Shown here: piece by piece, positions 45,092 through 53,491 of the stretch
Layout: each line of letters starts with the position of its first letter
How positions within the stretch are numbered: the first letter of the stretch is position 1
From: an uncultured Bacteroidales bacterium
GTDB lineage: Bacteria > Bacteroidota > Bacteroidia > Bacteroidales > FEN-979
Assembly: GCA_903959905.1 (NCBI GenBank)
Contig: CAJBYO010000030.1
Coordinates: forward strand, 23,589-87,588
DNA: 64,000 nt
Reading direction: 5' to 3'
Position numbers and translations under genes: made by a program
The notes under the pieces: model-generated
The model's input: the letters and a program-made list of their open reading frames with translations, nothing else
Database searches by the model: none
What the model was told of the DNA's origin: nothing

Positions 45092-47023
45092 CTATTTCTT
45101 GTTTTGATCCATGATGCGTTGGGTGATCATGATGTTCTGGAGGATCTGCTGGTCGCCAGGGTCAATTTTCTGGGCCCTGGTGAACACATCCATCGCCCTG
45201 GAATATTCACCCTTCATGCTGTAAACAATTCCAAGGTCTTTATAAACCGCGATGTTTCCCGGATTGATGCTGATGGCACGTTCAAGGTAAAAGCTTGCGG
45301 AGTCGGGCATGCCCCTGAACTGACCGTATAGTTTTCCCAGGTTGTAATTCACATCTGCATTTTCCGGGTTTACGGCATACAGGCGCTTCAGCACGGATAT
45401 TTTATAGGGGGTTTCTGTTGCGTTATCCAGGGATCCCAGTACCAGCATGGTATTTGAGAAGGCGTTGTTATTGTAAGGATCAAATTCAAGTAATTTGAAA
45501 TACTGTTCAATTGCCAGTTTATGGTCTTTCTTGTACAGAGATATGACATTTCCATACAATAACAAGCCATTCCCTGCCTTTGGGTAGATACTGATGGCCT
45601 TTTCAAGGTATTTCACTGACAGCTGATAGTCTTCCTCCTGTTTAACAGGGTCGGTTTCAGCCATCGCTTTTTTCTGAAGGTCGCCACCGGCTGAAACATT
45701 GCATTTGATGCTGTTTTCCGAAACATGCACATCTGTTGTGAAGAGTGTGAGGTTATCTTTCCATACGAAATTCCGGGTGTAGGTGCGCACGGTAAAAAGG
45801 AAGAGGATGGTGACCAGGGACCAGCGAATGACAGATTTGTACTTCGTATCGTTTTTAATAAGGAGCGGAAGTTTTTCAACCATCAGCCATGCTATGACAA
45901 GCGCAAACCCCAGTGATGGCATATAGATAAAACGTTCGTTCATGAATGTTCCAACGGAGAAAAGGAGGTTGGATACGATGAAAAGGGTCAGCATATAAAA
46001 GATGATGCCATAGGAGGCCATGCTCTTTGTGCTGAACTTCAGTGCCGCATATATGATCAGTGATGCATAGATCAGCAGGGAGAGGATCGCCTGCCAGCTG
46101 ACCAGCGAAACGAGGGGGATGTGGTACGGGTAATAATCATGCGTTAGCGGGTGGGGGATGAAGAGAAGTTTGATGTAAAGCCCGAGTGTGTAAAGTATCG
46201 TACCAAATTTCTGGCTTAGTGTTGCATCAAGAAACGGGTTATTTAACAGTTCTTTTGGTAATTCACCGGAATTCAGGTAACCGAGTACCAGGAACCGGAT
46301 AAAAACGAAAACGGAGGCTGTAAATACCAGCGTAATGCCAATTGTGATGTTCTGTTTCAGGGATGCCCTGGTGAAGAAATATAATGTAAGCGGCACCACA
46401 GCAACAAACATGATTGCATTCTCTTTTGAAAGCACCCCGAGAAAGAAGAAGACGTTGGCAAGAAGAAGATGCAAAAGTTTCTGCTTGTCGAGGTATCGGA
46501 GCACCAGCCAGACCGACAGAAGCGGGAAGAGCAGCGCTAAAATTTCATCCCGCCCTTTGATGTTGGCCACCACCTCGGTATGCACGGGATGAGCCATGAA
46601 CAGCATGGTTGCAATGAATGGCAGGCCAATATACCACGGTTTTCCGGGTGGTGATTTTACCAGCGAAGAAAAAATGATGAAGATGAGTAATCCCGTGATG
46701 GCATAGAGAATGATGTTGACCAGGTGGCTGAAGCCGGGATTAAGCCCTCCAAGGAGTGCGTATTCCACTGCGAAAGTGGCCAGTGATAAAGGCCTGTAGC
46801 GTCCTCCGGCAACAAGTTTTTTCTCTGTACCGAAAAACCCGGTGAATGAGTCATAGCTGAATATTTCGCCGATGCCTGAAAGTCCTTTTTTGGTAAAGGC
46901 ATTGTCTTTGATGACAATCAGATCGTCAAGGGCATAGTCATTGGTGAGCGTATTTCCGTAGAGCAGAAAGGCAAATATAACAATTAGCAGATGCGGCAGA
47001 TTTTTTGCAGATAATATTTTCAT
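45092..47023 (-). CDS. TMTC-like GT-C membrane protein with TPRs (KGRD subgroup)
   Basis: The protein has 643 residues. It shares with its convergent neighbour DYALDDLIVIKDNAF, GGRYRPLSLATFAVEY and HPVHTEVVANIKGRDEIL. Membrane segments end near residue 410, followed by an extracytoplasmic TPR region (VNYNLGKLYGQFRG, IAVYKDLGIVYSMKGE). The genes end 33 bp apart with no clear terminator. It may share its promoter region with the GT2 gene upstream at 47142, 118 bp away on the same strand. Confidence 0.86.
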   Translation of the reverse strand: MKILSAKNLPHLLIVIFAFLLYGNTLTNDYALDDLIVIKDNAFTKKGLSGIGEIFSYDSFTGFFGTEKKLVAGGRYRPLSLATFAVEYALLGGLNPGFSHLVNIILYAITGLLIFIIFSSLVKSPPGKPWYIGLPFIATMLFMAHPVHTEVVANIKGRDEILALLFPLLSVWLVLRYLDKQKLLHLLLANVFFFLGVLSKENAIMFVAVVPLTLYFFTRASLKQNITIGITLVFTASVFVFIRFLVLGYLNSGELPKELLNNPFLDATLSQKFGTILYTLGLYIKLLFIPHPLTHDYYPYHIPLVSLVSWQAILSLLIYASLIIYAALKFSTKSMASYGIIFYMLTLFIVSNLLFSVGTFMNERFIYMPSLGFALVIAWLMVEKLPLLIKNDTKYKSVIRWSLVTILFLFTVRTYTRNFVWKDNLTLFTTDVHVSENSIKCNVSAGGDLQKKAMAETDPVKQEEDYQLSVKYLEKAISIYPKAGNGLLLYGNVISLYKKDHKLAIEQYFKLLEFDPYNNNAFSNTMLVLGSLDNATETPYKISVLKRLYAVNPENADVNYNLGKLYGQFRGMPDSASFYLERAISINPGNIAVYKDLGIVYSMKGEYSRAMDVFTRAQKIDPGDQQILQNIMITQRIMDQNKK

Positions 47024-47141
47024 GGTTACCGTGTCATTTTTCGTAAAACACCTGAAGCCTTATTTGCCCTGCATTATGGAGTTAACCGTTATGAAATCCA
47101 GTACGGGGGCGTATATGACAATTTTTGCGGCCAGACTCCTG

Positions 47142-47891
47142 TTATTTTTTTGGTTTAAAAATCGTCAGTGAAGCCAGGCCCAGTTTCTGAAGGAAATAGC
47201 CTGTTGAAGTTTTAAGCACGCCAAGGCCGTATTTGATGCTTCTCCGGAGGTTGATGGATGAGGCTTCTTCAAAATATTTAGTGGGGCAGGTTATTTCAGC
47301 AATTTCATACCCCGCATAGAAAATCTGTGCAAGCATCTGGTTATCAAACACGAAATCATCTGAATTTGCTTCATAGTTGACATTTTCGAGAACATCCCGT
47401 GAAAAAGCCCGGTAGCCTGAGTGGTATTCAGAGAGTTTCTGGTTTATTAAAAGATTCTGGATCCAGGTGAGGAAACGGTTTGCAATATATTTATACATGG
47501 GCATGCCGCCTTTCAGGGCACCTTTTCCGAGAATGCGGGAGGCGATCACCACCGGGTAAAGGCCGCTGGCAATCATGTATGCCATCGACGGGATCAGTTT
47601 CGGTGTATACTGGTAATCAGGATGCAGCATGATGATGATGTCGCCACCGAGTTCAAGTGCTTTGTTGTAGCAGGTTTTCTGGTTTCCGCCGTATCCTTTG
47701 TTCCTGTCATGGCGGATCAGGTTTTTCACATGGAGTGCGCTGGCAACTTCAACGGTATTGTCTGTACTGGCATCATCCACCACCACATATTCATCAACGA
47801 GATCAAACGGTATTTCAGCAATGGTTTGTGCGATGGTTTTCCCGGCATTGTAGGCCGGAAGAACCACTATTATTTTTTTTCCTAACAGCAT
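47142..47891 (-). CDS. Family 2 glycosyltransferase, dolichyl-phosphate mannosyltransferase-like
   Basis: The protein has 249 residues: IIVVLPAYNAGKTIAQTI, EYVVVDDASTDNT and IIIMLHPDYQY form the GT-A nucleotide-sugar site. GYRAFSRDVLENVNYEAN is typical of polyprenyl-phosphate sugar synthases. Such an enzyme charges a lipid carrier with one sugar on the cytoplasmic face, the donor expected by GT-C enzymes of the TMTC/PMT type. Its place directly upstream of a TMTC-like gene supports that pairing. Sugar identity is not visible. The C-terminus has no strong membrane segment. Confidence 0.87.
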   Translation of the reverse strand: MLLGKKIIVVLPAYNAGKTIAQTIAEIPFDLVDEYVVVDDASTDNTVEVASALHVKNLIRHDRNKGYGGNQKTCYNKALELGGDIIIMLHPDYQYTPKLIPSMAYMIASGLYPVVIASRILGKGALKGGMPMYKYIANRFLTWIQNLLINQKLSEYHSGYRAFSRDVLENVNYEANSDDFVFDNQMLAQIFYAGYEIAEITCPTKYFEEASSINLRRSIKYGLGVLKTSTGYFLQKLGLASLTIFKPKK

Positions 47892-48024
47892 CGGATAAAT
47901 GGGTTACAGGTTGAGGGTTGCATGATAAAATTAATTCTGTAATTCGGTTGCAACGGATAAAGGTAAAAAGTTTTTCAAATTCATGAATGAAAAATCATGT
48001 CAGTCTGATTTTACATTGCAGATA

Positions 48025-48063
48025 CAAAAAAGGGTGAAAATGAAAAAGTTCAAGTTCACCCTT
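48025..48063 (-). terminator. Rho-independent terminator of tmRNA
   Basis: On the minus strand, AAGGGTGAA (48063-48055), a 16-base loop and TTCACCCTT (48038-48030) are followed by a T-run ending at 48026. It lies about 20 bases beyond the tmRNA 3' end. Confidence 0.8.
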
Positions 48064-48083
48064 AATTTATTTGCCTTTAGCAG

Positions 48084-48454
48084 TGGAGCTGGAGGGATTC
48101 GAACCCTCGTCCAAACAAGTAGCAAAAGTGCTTTCTTCATGCTTAGCCCCTGGTTGATTGTCGGGATCCGGCCGGTCAGTGGCCAACCTACCTGATCCTT
48201 AGCTCCTGTTATTTCACCTGGTCATCGGAACAATAACCGGGCTATCTCAACCTTTGCGATGCCCCGTCCGGAACACCGTTGAGAAAGGTTTTCCGGGGAA
48301 CAAGACGCGCTTAATTTCTAAAATTAAGCAGCAAGTCTGTAAGAATAATTGTCGCCAGTTAATGGCTGTGTAAACTGACTTTTTACGAGGCCTGCTCACG
48401 AACACTCGGCATGCTTACAATTCCACTTCCCTGCTGTCAAAACCGGTCAGCCCC
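48084..48454 (-). ncRNA. ssrA: Transfer-messenger RNA (tmRNA)
   Basis: The acceptor stem pairs 5' GGGGCTG (48454-48448) with 3' CAGCTCC, followed by discriminator A at 48084; CCA is not encoded. The 5' part continues GGGGCTGACCGGTTTTGAC, typical of tmRNA. The T-arm is GAGGG-TTCGAAT-CCCTC. The tag frame (48324-48356) reads GDNYSYRLAA then TAA, with GGC as resume codon. The LAA end matches the usual degradation tag ending. Known Bacteroidetes tags such as GENNYALAA are one residue shorter, so this one is unusual. It rescues ribosomes stalled on broken mRNA together with SmpB. It has its own -7 box and terminator. Confidence 0.95.
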
Positions 48455-48465
48455 GGAAAGGGGTG

Positions 48466-48473
48466 CAAAGATA
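48466..48473 (-). promoter_or_regulatory. -7 promoter element of tmRNA
   Basis: TATCTTTG on the minus strand fits TAnnTTTG. It ends 11 bases before the first base of mature tmRNA, leaving a short 5' leader. No clear -33 TTTG is seen. Confidence 0.55.
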
Positions 48474-48506
48474 CGAAAAGAATGATGATTTGGGTGATAT
48501 AAATTG

Positions 48507-48548
48507 CAAATTACAAATTACAAATGACAAGTGACAAGTGACAAATTA
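48507..48548. repeat. heptamer tandem repeat (CAAATTA type) touching the gpsA stop
   Basis: There are six consecutive heptamers: CAAATTA twice, CAAATGA, CAAGTGA twice and CAAATTA. The last unit contains the TAA stop of gpsA on the minus strand. The array lies between gpsA and the tmRNA promoter. Confidence 0.85.
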
Positions 48549-49541
48549 CATAGGGTCGGGGAAGTTGAGGATCCTGTTTACGAAGAGCGAGATGTCGTAT
48601 TTTGTATGAAAGATATGGTAAAGCTCTGCGATGATGGGGAAGTTGTCCTCCACGCTCATGGTTTGGGAAATATGCTCATAGAAGACGTTGACAGCTGTTT
48701 TACCTTCCAGTACAAGTTCGTGCGATACATGTTCGGTAAAGAATCCTTTCCCGATCAGCAGTCCGAGGGTACGGTTCCTGCTGAGGTCATTCAAGGCGGT
48801 CAGAGTGAAATCGCCATAACCGCAATAGTTGAAAAGGGTATCTTCATTTCCTCCGGACGCAACGAGAACCCTTTTCATTTCCCTGAATGCTTTGGTGAGG
48901 ATGAGAAACCGCAGGTTGGGGGAATTGAACTGGGCATCAACGATGCCAAGCACAACGGCATAAATGTTTTTAAGAATGCTGAGCATCTCCACCCCGAGGT
49001 GGTCGCTGGTATGGTCAATGTGGATATTTGTACCCGCGAACAAGTCACGTAAAATGCCAATGTGACGGGCATCCTGGTACCCAAGGGTAAACCCTGTCGG
49101 GAGCCGGTTTATGATTTCCCTGGCGAAACTTGGGCCTTTCATGGTACATACCGGGTTGGGAAATTCCCCGTTGAGGCATTCAATGATGGTTTTATTCCCG
49201 CTGCCGAAACCTTTGGCAAGGTTGACGAGTATGGCATCGGGGGGCAGGTGTGCCTGCAACTGTTTCAAATAATCGATCATGATAACAGAAGGGATCGCAA
49301 GGAAGATAATGCTGCATGCCGCCAGGTGTCTGTCATCTGTTGTTGCCACCAATGCCGGATGGAGGTGCAGCGTCGGGAAATATTTAGAGTTAATGTGTGC
49401 GTTGTTGATGTCGTCCACTACCTGGGATTCAATGGAATGGAGCAGAATCGTCTCCCGGCCTGCCTCAGCGAGTATATTCCCGAGTGCGGTTCCGATGGTG
49501 CCGGCTCCGATCAGGGCGGTTTTGTATGTTGGGTGAACCAT
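48546..49541 (-). CDS. gpsA: NAD(P)H-dependent glycerol-3-phosphate dehydrogenase
   Basis: The protein has 331 residues. It makes sn-glycerol 3-phosphate from dihydroxyacetone phosphate for phospholipid synthesis. The N-terminal Rossmann motif is ALIGAGTIGTALGNIL. Further motifs are LVNLAKGFG, MKGPSFAREI (catalytic region), SILKNIYAVVLGIVDA (the conserved Lys-Asn) and GYGDFTLTAL. Its length matches the family. It starts three bases after the stop of the histidine-kinase gene upstream, so the three genes from 52666 down form one minus-strand operon. The sequence is somewhat divergent from typical GpsA (GAGTIG in place of GAGxWG). Confidence 0.88.
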   Translation of the reverse strand: MVHPTYKTALIGAGTIGTALGNILAEAGRETILLHSIESQVVDDINNAHINSKYFPTLHLHPALVATTDDRHLAACSIIFLAIPSVIMIDYLKQLQAHLPPDAILVNLAKGFGSGNKTIIECLNGEFPNPVCTMKGPSFAREIINRLPTGFTLGYQDARHIGILRDLFAGTNIHIDHTSDHLGVEMLSILKNIYAVVLGIVDAQFNSPNLRFLILTKAFREMKRVLVASGGNEDTLFNYCGYGDFTLTALNDLSRNRTLGLLIGKGFFTEHVSHELVLEGKTAVNVFYEHISQTMSVEDNFPIIAELYHIFHTKYDISLFVNRILNFPDPM

Positions 49542-49544
49542 AGT

Positions 49545-51890
49545 TTATTTTTCTTGTGCTGGTGAAAACAGGATCTGGAAGCATGCACCGTCGTTGCCGG
49601 TGACCGTGAGGGACGCTTCAATCTGTTCAATCAATATCCCCACGATCTGTGAACCCATTGAATGTGTGGTTTTCATGGTGAAATCCGGTGGCAGGCCAAC
49701 CCCGTTATCAGAGATGACGATGTTAAACTTGTCTTCCGATGCCTGGAAAAGCCTAACACGGATGACGCCTTTCCGGTCGCCGGGGAATGCATATTTATAG
49801 GCGTTGGTAATCAGTTCATTGATGATAAGGCCCAACGGCAGCGCCGTTTCAATAGCAACAGTGCAGGGAGAAATGTCAGTTTCCATCCTGATGCGTTCGT
49901 TGTTGTAGGAGCTGGAGATGATATGGGCCAGGCGATGGAGGTAATTGTCAAAAGGAATTGTGCTGATTTCCTGCGACTGGTATAGCTGTTCATGCACCAG
50001 CGACATGGTTCTCACCCTTAACTGAAGATCGTTCAGTGACGTGTTAAGCACTGAATTCTCAGACTGGCTGCGTTGCATGCTCATCAGGCTGATCAGGATA
50101 GCAAAGTTGTTTTTTACACGGTTATGGATTTCATGCAGCAGGTACTCTTTCTGCCTTGAATTTTCAGACAATTCCTCTTCATGCTTCATCCTTTCGGAAA
50201 CATTCCTCACAACGGTGATGAGTTTTTCCACTTCGTTTGTGGCCGGGTTGATAACGGGGTTTATATTTGATTCTGCCCAGAATGTTGTTCCATCCTTTCT
50301 GAGTACCTTATAAATAAAACCGGTCGTTTTTTTTGTGCGGAAAATGTCGAGGAAATGACGGTTTACCTCTGGTCTGAATGCAGGGTCGACAAGGTCAAGC
50401 AGGCTGGTCATCCTGTGAATTTCCTGCACGGAATACCCGTAGAATTTTTCACATGAAGGGCTGATATACAGTCTGTTCATGCCAGTGTCAATCAGTGAGA
50501 TGACATCCACGGTATTCTCTGCCAGGAACCGGTGCAATTCTTCACTCCTGTTGAGTCGTCCTTCAGCTTCAATCCTTTCGGTGATTTCCTGCGACAGGCG
50601 GGCATTCAGTTCTGCCAGTTCATTTTTTCGCTTCCGGTTTTTCCCGGCAACAGCATAAACAACAAAGATCAGGGCAAGCATGATGATGATCATGATTTCA
50701 AACAGGATAATCTGTGTTTTCTGGTTCCTGATCTGTATTTCCTGTACGATTGTTTCCTGTTTCAGGATATCATTCTTTATTTCCCTGTCCCTGATCGTTC
50801 GCTTTGCCTCCAGCAGTGTAAATTCAGAACTGTTTCTGTCGAAGTTCTTTTTGGCATTGTATTCGGTGTATAATTTGAAGTACTTTAATGACAGTTCAAA
50901 TTTCTTTTCGGCCCTTGCAAAATCAGACAGCTGAGAATAGATTGACTCAAGCAGGAATGTTTTATTGTACATTTCTGCAAGGCGAAGGGCTTTCTGCATG
51001 TAGTATGTGGAAGAGTCCTTCTTCCCGAGAAACCAGTAAGCCTCTCCTACATTCAGGCAGGAAGATGAAATGAAATATGCACGGCCGATCTTTTCGCGCA
51101 TCCTGAGAGCGGATAAGTTGAATTTCAGGTTCATGGCATGATTTCCAAGCACCTGGTAGATGTGTGCGATTCGCGTATAAAGCACACCCACCTCATCAGA
51201 ATTCTGTTTCTGGGAAAGCAAAGACAGTGACATGAGGTAGTTGAATTCAGCACGGGAATACATCTTTTTTTGCATGAAGACATCCCCGAGGTTTTTATAG
51301 GCACCACATTCAGATTTTGTTGCACCTGCCTTATGGAAATAGGGTATGCTCAGATAGAGGTTCAGAATAGCAGAGTCGCATTTGCCCCTTGAGAGGTAAT
51401 ACTGGCCCCATGCAATGTATAACTGTCCCTTTGTGGCCGGGTCTTTTGAACTCCTTGCCAACTTCGTCAGCAATGCCAGGTATTTGGTGGCAAGGTCGTT
51501 GTCCTTGATGAGGCTGTAAAAAAAAGAGGCAACCCTCCCGTAGCAGACCACAAGGCTGGCCGTATCATAGAGCTCTTTATAGATGTCTATCTCTTGATAG
51601 TAGCAGTCAAGAGTTTCAACATATTTGTCGTTGGCAAGGAAATACAGTGAAGCAAGATGCAGTGCATCCGCCTCTCCCGTGGGATAACCGATCTGGTTCG
51701 ATAATTTAAGCGCCTCCCTGATGTAGGAGTATGCAAGCAAAGGATTGCTGTCAAGGGAAGCGTCGGCTATTTTATTCAGGGAATCTACTGTCTTGATGCG
51801 GAGTGCTTTGTCATTTCCTTCAATAAACTCTGCGGGATAAGCAAGAGCAGAAGCAAATAAAAGTAAAAGCAGTAACCCGGAAATTTTCAT
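49545..51890 (-). CDS. TPR-PAS sensor histidine kinase (HisKA_2 type)
   Basis: The protein has 781 residues: a signal peptide (LLLLLLFASALAYPAEF), about six TPRs outside the membrane (30-370), and a membrane segment near 392-414 (IILFEIMIIIMLALIFVVYA). A coiled coil, a PAS domain (about 455-565; ENTVDVISLIDTG) and a HisKA_2 domain follow, with the phospho-His in LLHEIHNRVKNNFAI. The ATPase has N-box INELITNAYKY and G1 box SDNGVGLPPDF. It probably passes phosphate to an unlinked or distant receiver. It overlaps the methyltransferase gene by four bases (ATGA). Confidence 0.9.
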   Translation of the reverse strand: MKISGLLLLLLFASALAYPAEFIEGNDKALRIKTVDSLNKIADASLDSNPLLAYSYIREALKLSNQIGYPTGEADALHLASLYFLANDKYVETLDCYYQEIDIYKELYDTASLVVCYGRVASFFYSLIKDNDLATKYLALLTKLARSSKDPATKGQLYIAWGQYYLSRGKCDSAILNLYLSIPYFHKAGATKSECGAYKNLGDVFMQKKMYSRAEFNYLMSLSLLSQKQNSDEVGVLYTRIAHIYQVLGNHAMNLKFNLSALRMREKIGRAYFISSSCLNVGEAYWFLGKKDSSTYYMQKALRLAEMYNKTFLLESIYSQLSDFARAEKKFELSLKYFKLYTEYNAKKNFDRNSSEFTLLEAKRTIRDREIKNDILKQETIVQEIQIRNQKTQIILFEIMIIIMLALIFVVYAVAGKNRKRKNELAELNARLSQEITERIEAEGRLNRSEELHRFLAENTVDVISLIDTGMNRLYISPSCEKFYGYSVQEIHRMTSLLDLVDPAFRPEVNRHFLDIFRTKKTTGFIYKVLRKDGTTFWAESNINPVINPATNEVEKLITVVRNVSERMKHEEELSENSRQKEYLLHEIHNRVKNNFAILISLMSMQRSQSENSVLNTSLNDLQLRVRTMSLVHEQLYQSQEISTIPFDNYLHRLAHIISSSYNNERIRMETDISPCTVAIETALPLGLIINELITNAYKYAFPGDRKGVIRVRLFQASEDKFNIVISDNGVGLPPDFTMKTTHSMGSQIVGILIEQIEASLTVTGNDGACFQILFSPAQEK

Positions 51891-52666
51891 TGTGCTGATT
51901 TTCGGTAAATTCCCATCAGATATCCACTCCAGTATTTCGAATTGAATTTGCGCAGGAACTGCATCCTGAAGGAAAACAGAACCATTAAAACCCTGGTAAA
52001 AAAGTAGATAATCCTGTTTGCGATTGTCCTGACCTCCATTTTTTTCATGTTCAGGGGCTCAAATCCTCCGACATATCCTGTAAATATGGGCTGGAGTGAG
52101 AGTTTCTGCTCAAAACCTTTCCAGTTATCCAGGTTCATGATCTGCATGTTGTGGGTTTCTGCGATGGAAGGGGCAAGCCGTTTGAGGACAGGCTGATATA
52201 TTCCGGCATAGTTCGGCACGCCAAGCAGGAGAATTCCTCCCGGTTTCAACAGGTCAAGGTGCTTTGCCACGACCATGCCGGGATCGTCAAAATGTTCAAT
52301 AAACCCGAGTGAATAAACGATATCAAATTTAGGGAGGTCGGAGTTGTCGGAAAAAAGATCACGTTCAAAAACCTCCACAGGAATGCCGGCTTTGGAAAAT
52401 GTTTCCAGGGTTTGTTCATTTCCGACACGTGAATAATCCAGTGAAAAAGCGTTATAGTCAAAACGCCGCGTAAGGTAAAGGAGGTATTCGCCATAGGCAC
52501 CTCCGACCTCCAGGATGGTAAGCCCTTTTGATTCCGGCAGATACCTGTCAAAAGTTTTCAGAATTTCCCGGATAAGCAGGGTTGTCTTTTTACGACTGCC
52601 GTTGCCGGGTTTCCCTTCCCAATAATCCTCCCAGAATGTTTGGCCCGTGAGCTTGCTTTCTTTCAT
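51887..52666 (-). CDS. Class I SAM-dependent methyltransferase
   Basis: The protein has 259 residues. The SAM-binding motif I is LTILEVGGAYGEYLLYL. IVYSLGFIEHFDDPG and KPGGILLLGVPNYAG are motifs II-III of Rossmann-fold methyltransferases. N-terminal FWEDYWEGKPGNG is typical of glycan-cluster methyltransferases. It is divergent from the nucleotidyltransferase cluster at 52790 and first in the operon with a histidine kinase and gpsA. A small-molecule or glycan acceptor is possible; substrate unknown. Confidence 0.85.
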   Translation of the reverse strand: MKESKLTGQTFWEDYWEGKPGNGSRKKTTLLIREILKTFDRYLPESKGLTILEVGGAYGEYLLYLTRRFDYNAFSLDYSRVGNEQTLETFSKAGIPVEVFERDLFSDNSDLPKFDIVYSLGFIEHFDDPGMVVAKHLDLLKPGGILLLGVPNYAGIYQPVLKRLAPSIAETHNMQIMNLDNWKGFEQKLSLQPIFTGYVGGFEPLNMKKMEVRTIANRIIYFFTRVLMVLFSFRMQFLRKFNSKYWSGYLMGIYRKSAQ

Positions 52667-52706
52667 TTGTGTTTATTGGTTGGCGCAGGTTTAACGTAAT
52701 TCATAG

Positions 52707-52714
52707 CAAAAATA
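52707..52714 (-). promoter_or_regulatory. -7 promoter element for the methyltransferase operon
   Basis: TATTTTTG on the minus strand matches TAnnTTTG and lies about 40 bp upstream of the ATG at 52666. It faces a second element on the plus strand at 52726. Confidence 0.45.
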
Positions 52715-52725
52715 GAAAATAATCT

Positions 52726-52733
52726 TAATTTTG
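52726..52733 (+). promoter_or_regulatory. -7 promoter element for the plus-strand glycan cluster
   Basis: TAATTTTG matches TAnnTTTG. Transcription would start near 52740, downstream of an alternative GTG start at 52733. This supports the ATG at 52790 as the true start of the first gene. Confidence 0.45.
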
Positions 52734-52789
52734 TGGCTGGTAACAGATATAACACATCAATTTTTATTCACACAGGCAAAGTCGGTTTC

Positions 52790-53491
52790 ATGAAAGCAGT
52801 AATTCTGGCAGGGGGCAAAGGTACAAGGCTAAAGCCTTATACGTCGGTAATACCCAAGCCGCTGGTTCCTGTGGGTGAAAAAGCGATCCTTGAAATTCTG
52901 ATAACACGGTTAAAGAAAGAGGGGGTTGACGAGGTATTTATCTGTCTCAACCATTTTGCCGAGATCATCATGGCCTTTTTTGGCAATGGCAGCAGGTTTG
53001 GTTTGAAAATAAATTACTCCATTGAGGATGAACCACTGGGCACAGTCGGACCGGTCAAACGATTGAAGGACTTGCCGGAACATTTCCTGGTGATGAACGG
53101 AGACCTGCTCACCGATCTTCCGTTTCATGATTTGTACAATTACCACCTTGGCGGCAGTTCCCTGCTTACAGTATCAACATTTACCAGACAGTCGAAAATT
53201 GATTTTGGGGTGATTGATGTTGATCCTGTATCGATGCTTGCAACAGGTTTCAGGGAAAAACCGGAGTTCATTTTTGAAGTCAGCATGGGCGTTTATGTCA
53301 TGAACCGTGACGTGCTCAAATATGTTCCGGATGATACATTTTTCGGATTTGACAACCTGATGCTCTCCCTGCTTGAACATAAACAACCTGCCCGCATTTA
53401 CAAATACAGCGGATACTGGCTTGATATCGGGCGTCCGGATGATTATGAAAAGGCCAACGAAGACATTGACATGCTCAGTAAAATATTGTGA
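52790..53491 (+). CDS. Sugar-1-phosphate nucleotidyltransferase
   Basis: The protein has 233 residues. It starts MKAVILAGGKGTRLKP, the consensus NTP-binding loop of the hexose-1-phosphate nucleotidyltransferase family. VMNGDLLTDL (metal site) and FREKPEFIFEVSMGVYVMNR (sugar site) follow. The ATG at 52790 puts the conserved loop at the N-terminus; a longer GTG-start frame from 52733 would precede it with 19 unrelated residues. It probably makes an NDP-mannose or NDP-glucose type sugar for the following epimerase. Its stop overlaps the next start (GTGA). Confidence 0.88.
   Translation: MKAVILAGGKGTRLKPYTSVIPKPLVPVGEKAILEILITRLKKEGVDEVFICLNHFAEIIMAFFGNGSRFGLKINYSIEDEPLGTVGPVKRLKDLPEHFLVMNGDLLTDLPFHDLYNYHLGGSSLLTVSTFTRQSKIDFGVIDVDPVSMLATGFREKPEFIFEVSMGVYVMNRDVLKYVPDDTFFGFDNLMLSLLEHKQPARIYKYSGYWLDIGRPDDYEKANEDIDMLSKIL

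Noticed and set aside
48114..48195. Short open frame 47983-48195 across the tmRNA 3' part
   Set aside because: It overlaps the tmRNA and its terminator; the sequence is explained by the RNA structure.
48546..49565. Plus-strand open frames across gpsA (48531-49052 and 49062-49565)
   Set aside because: They are antisense to gpsA, whose motifs are conserved; no ribosome site or family match.
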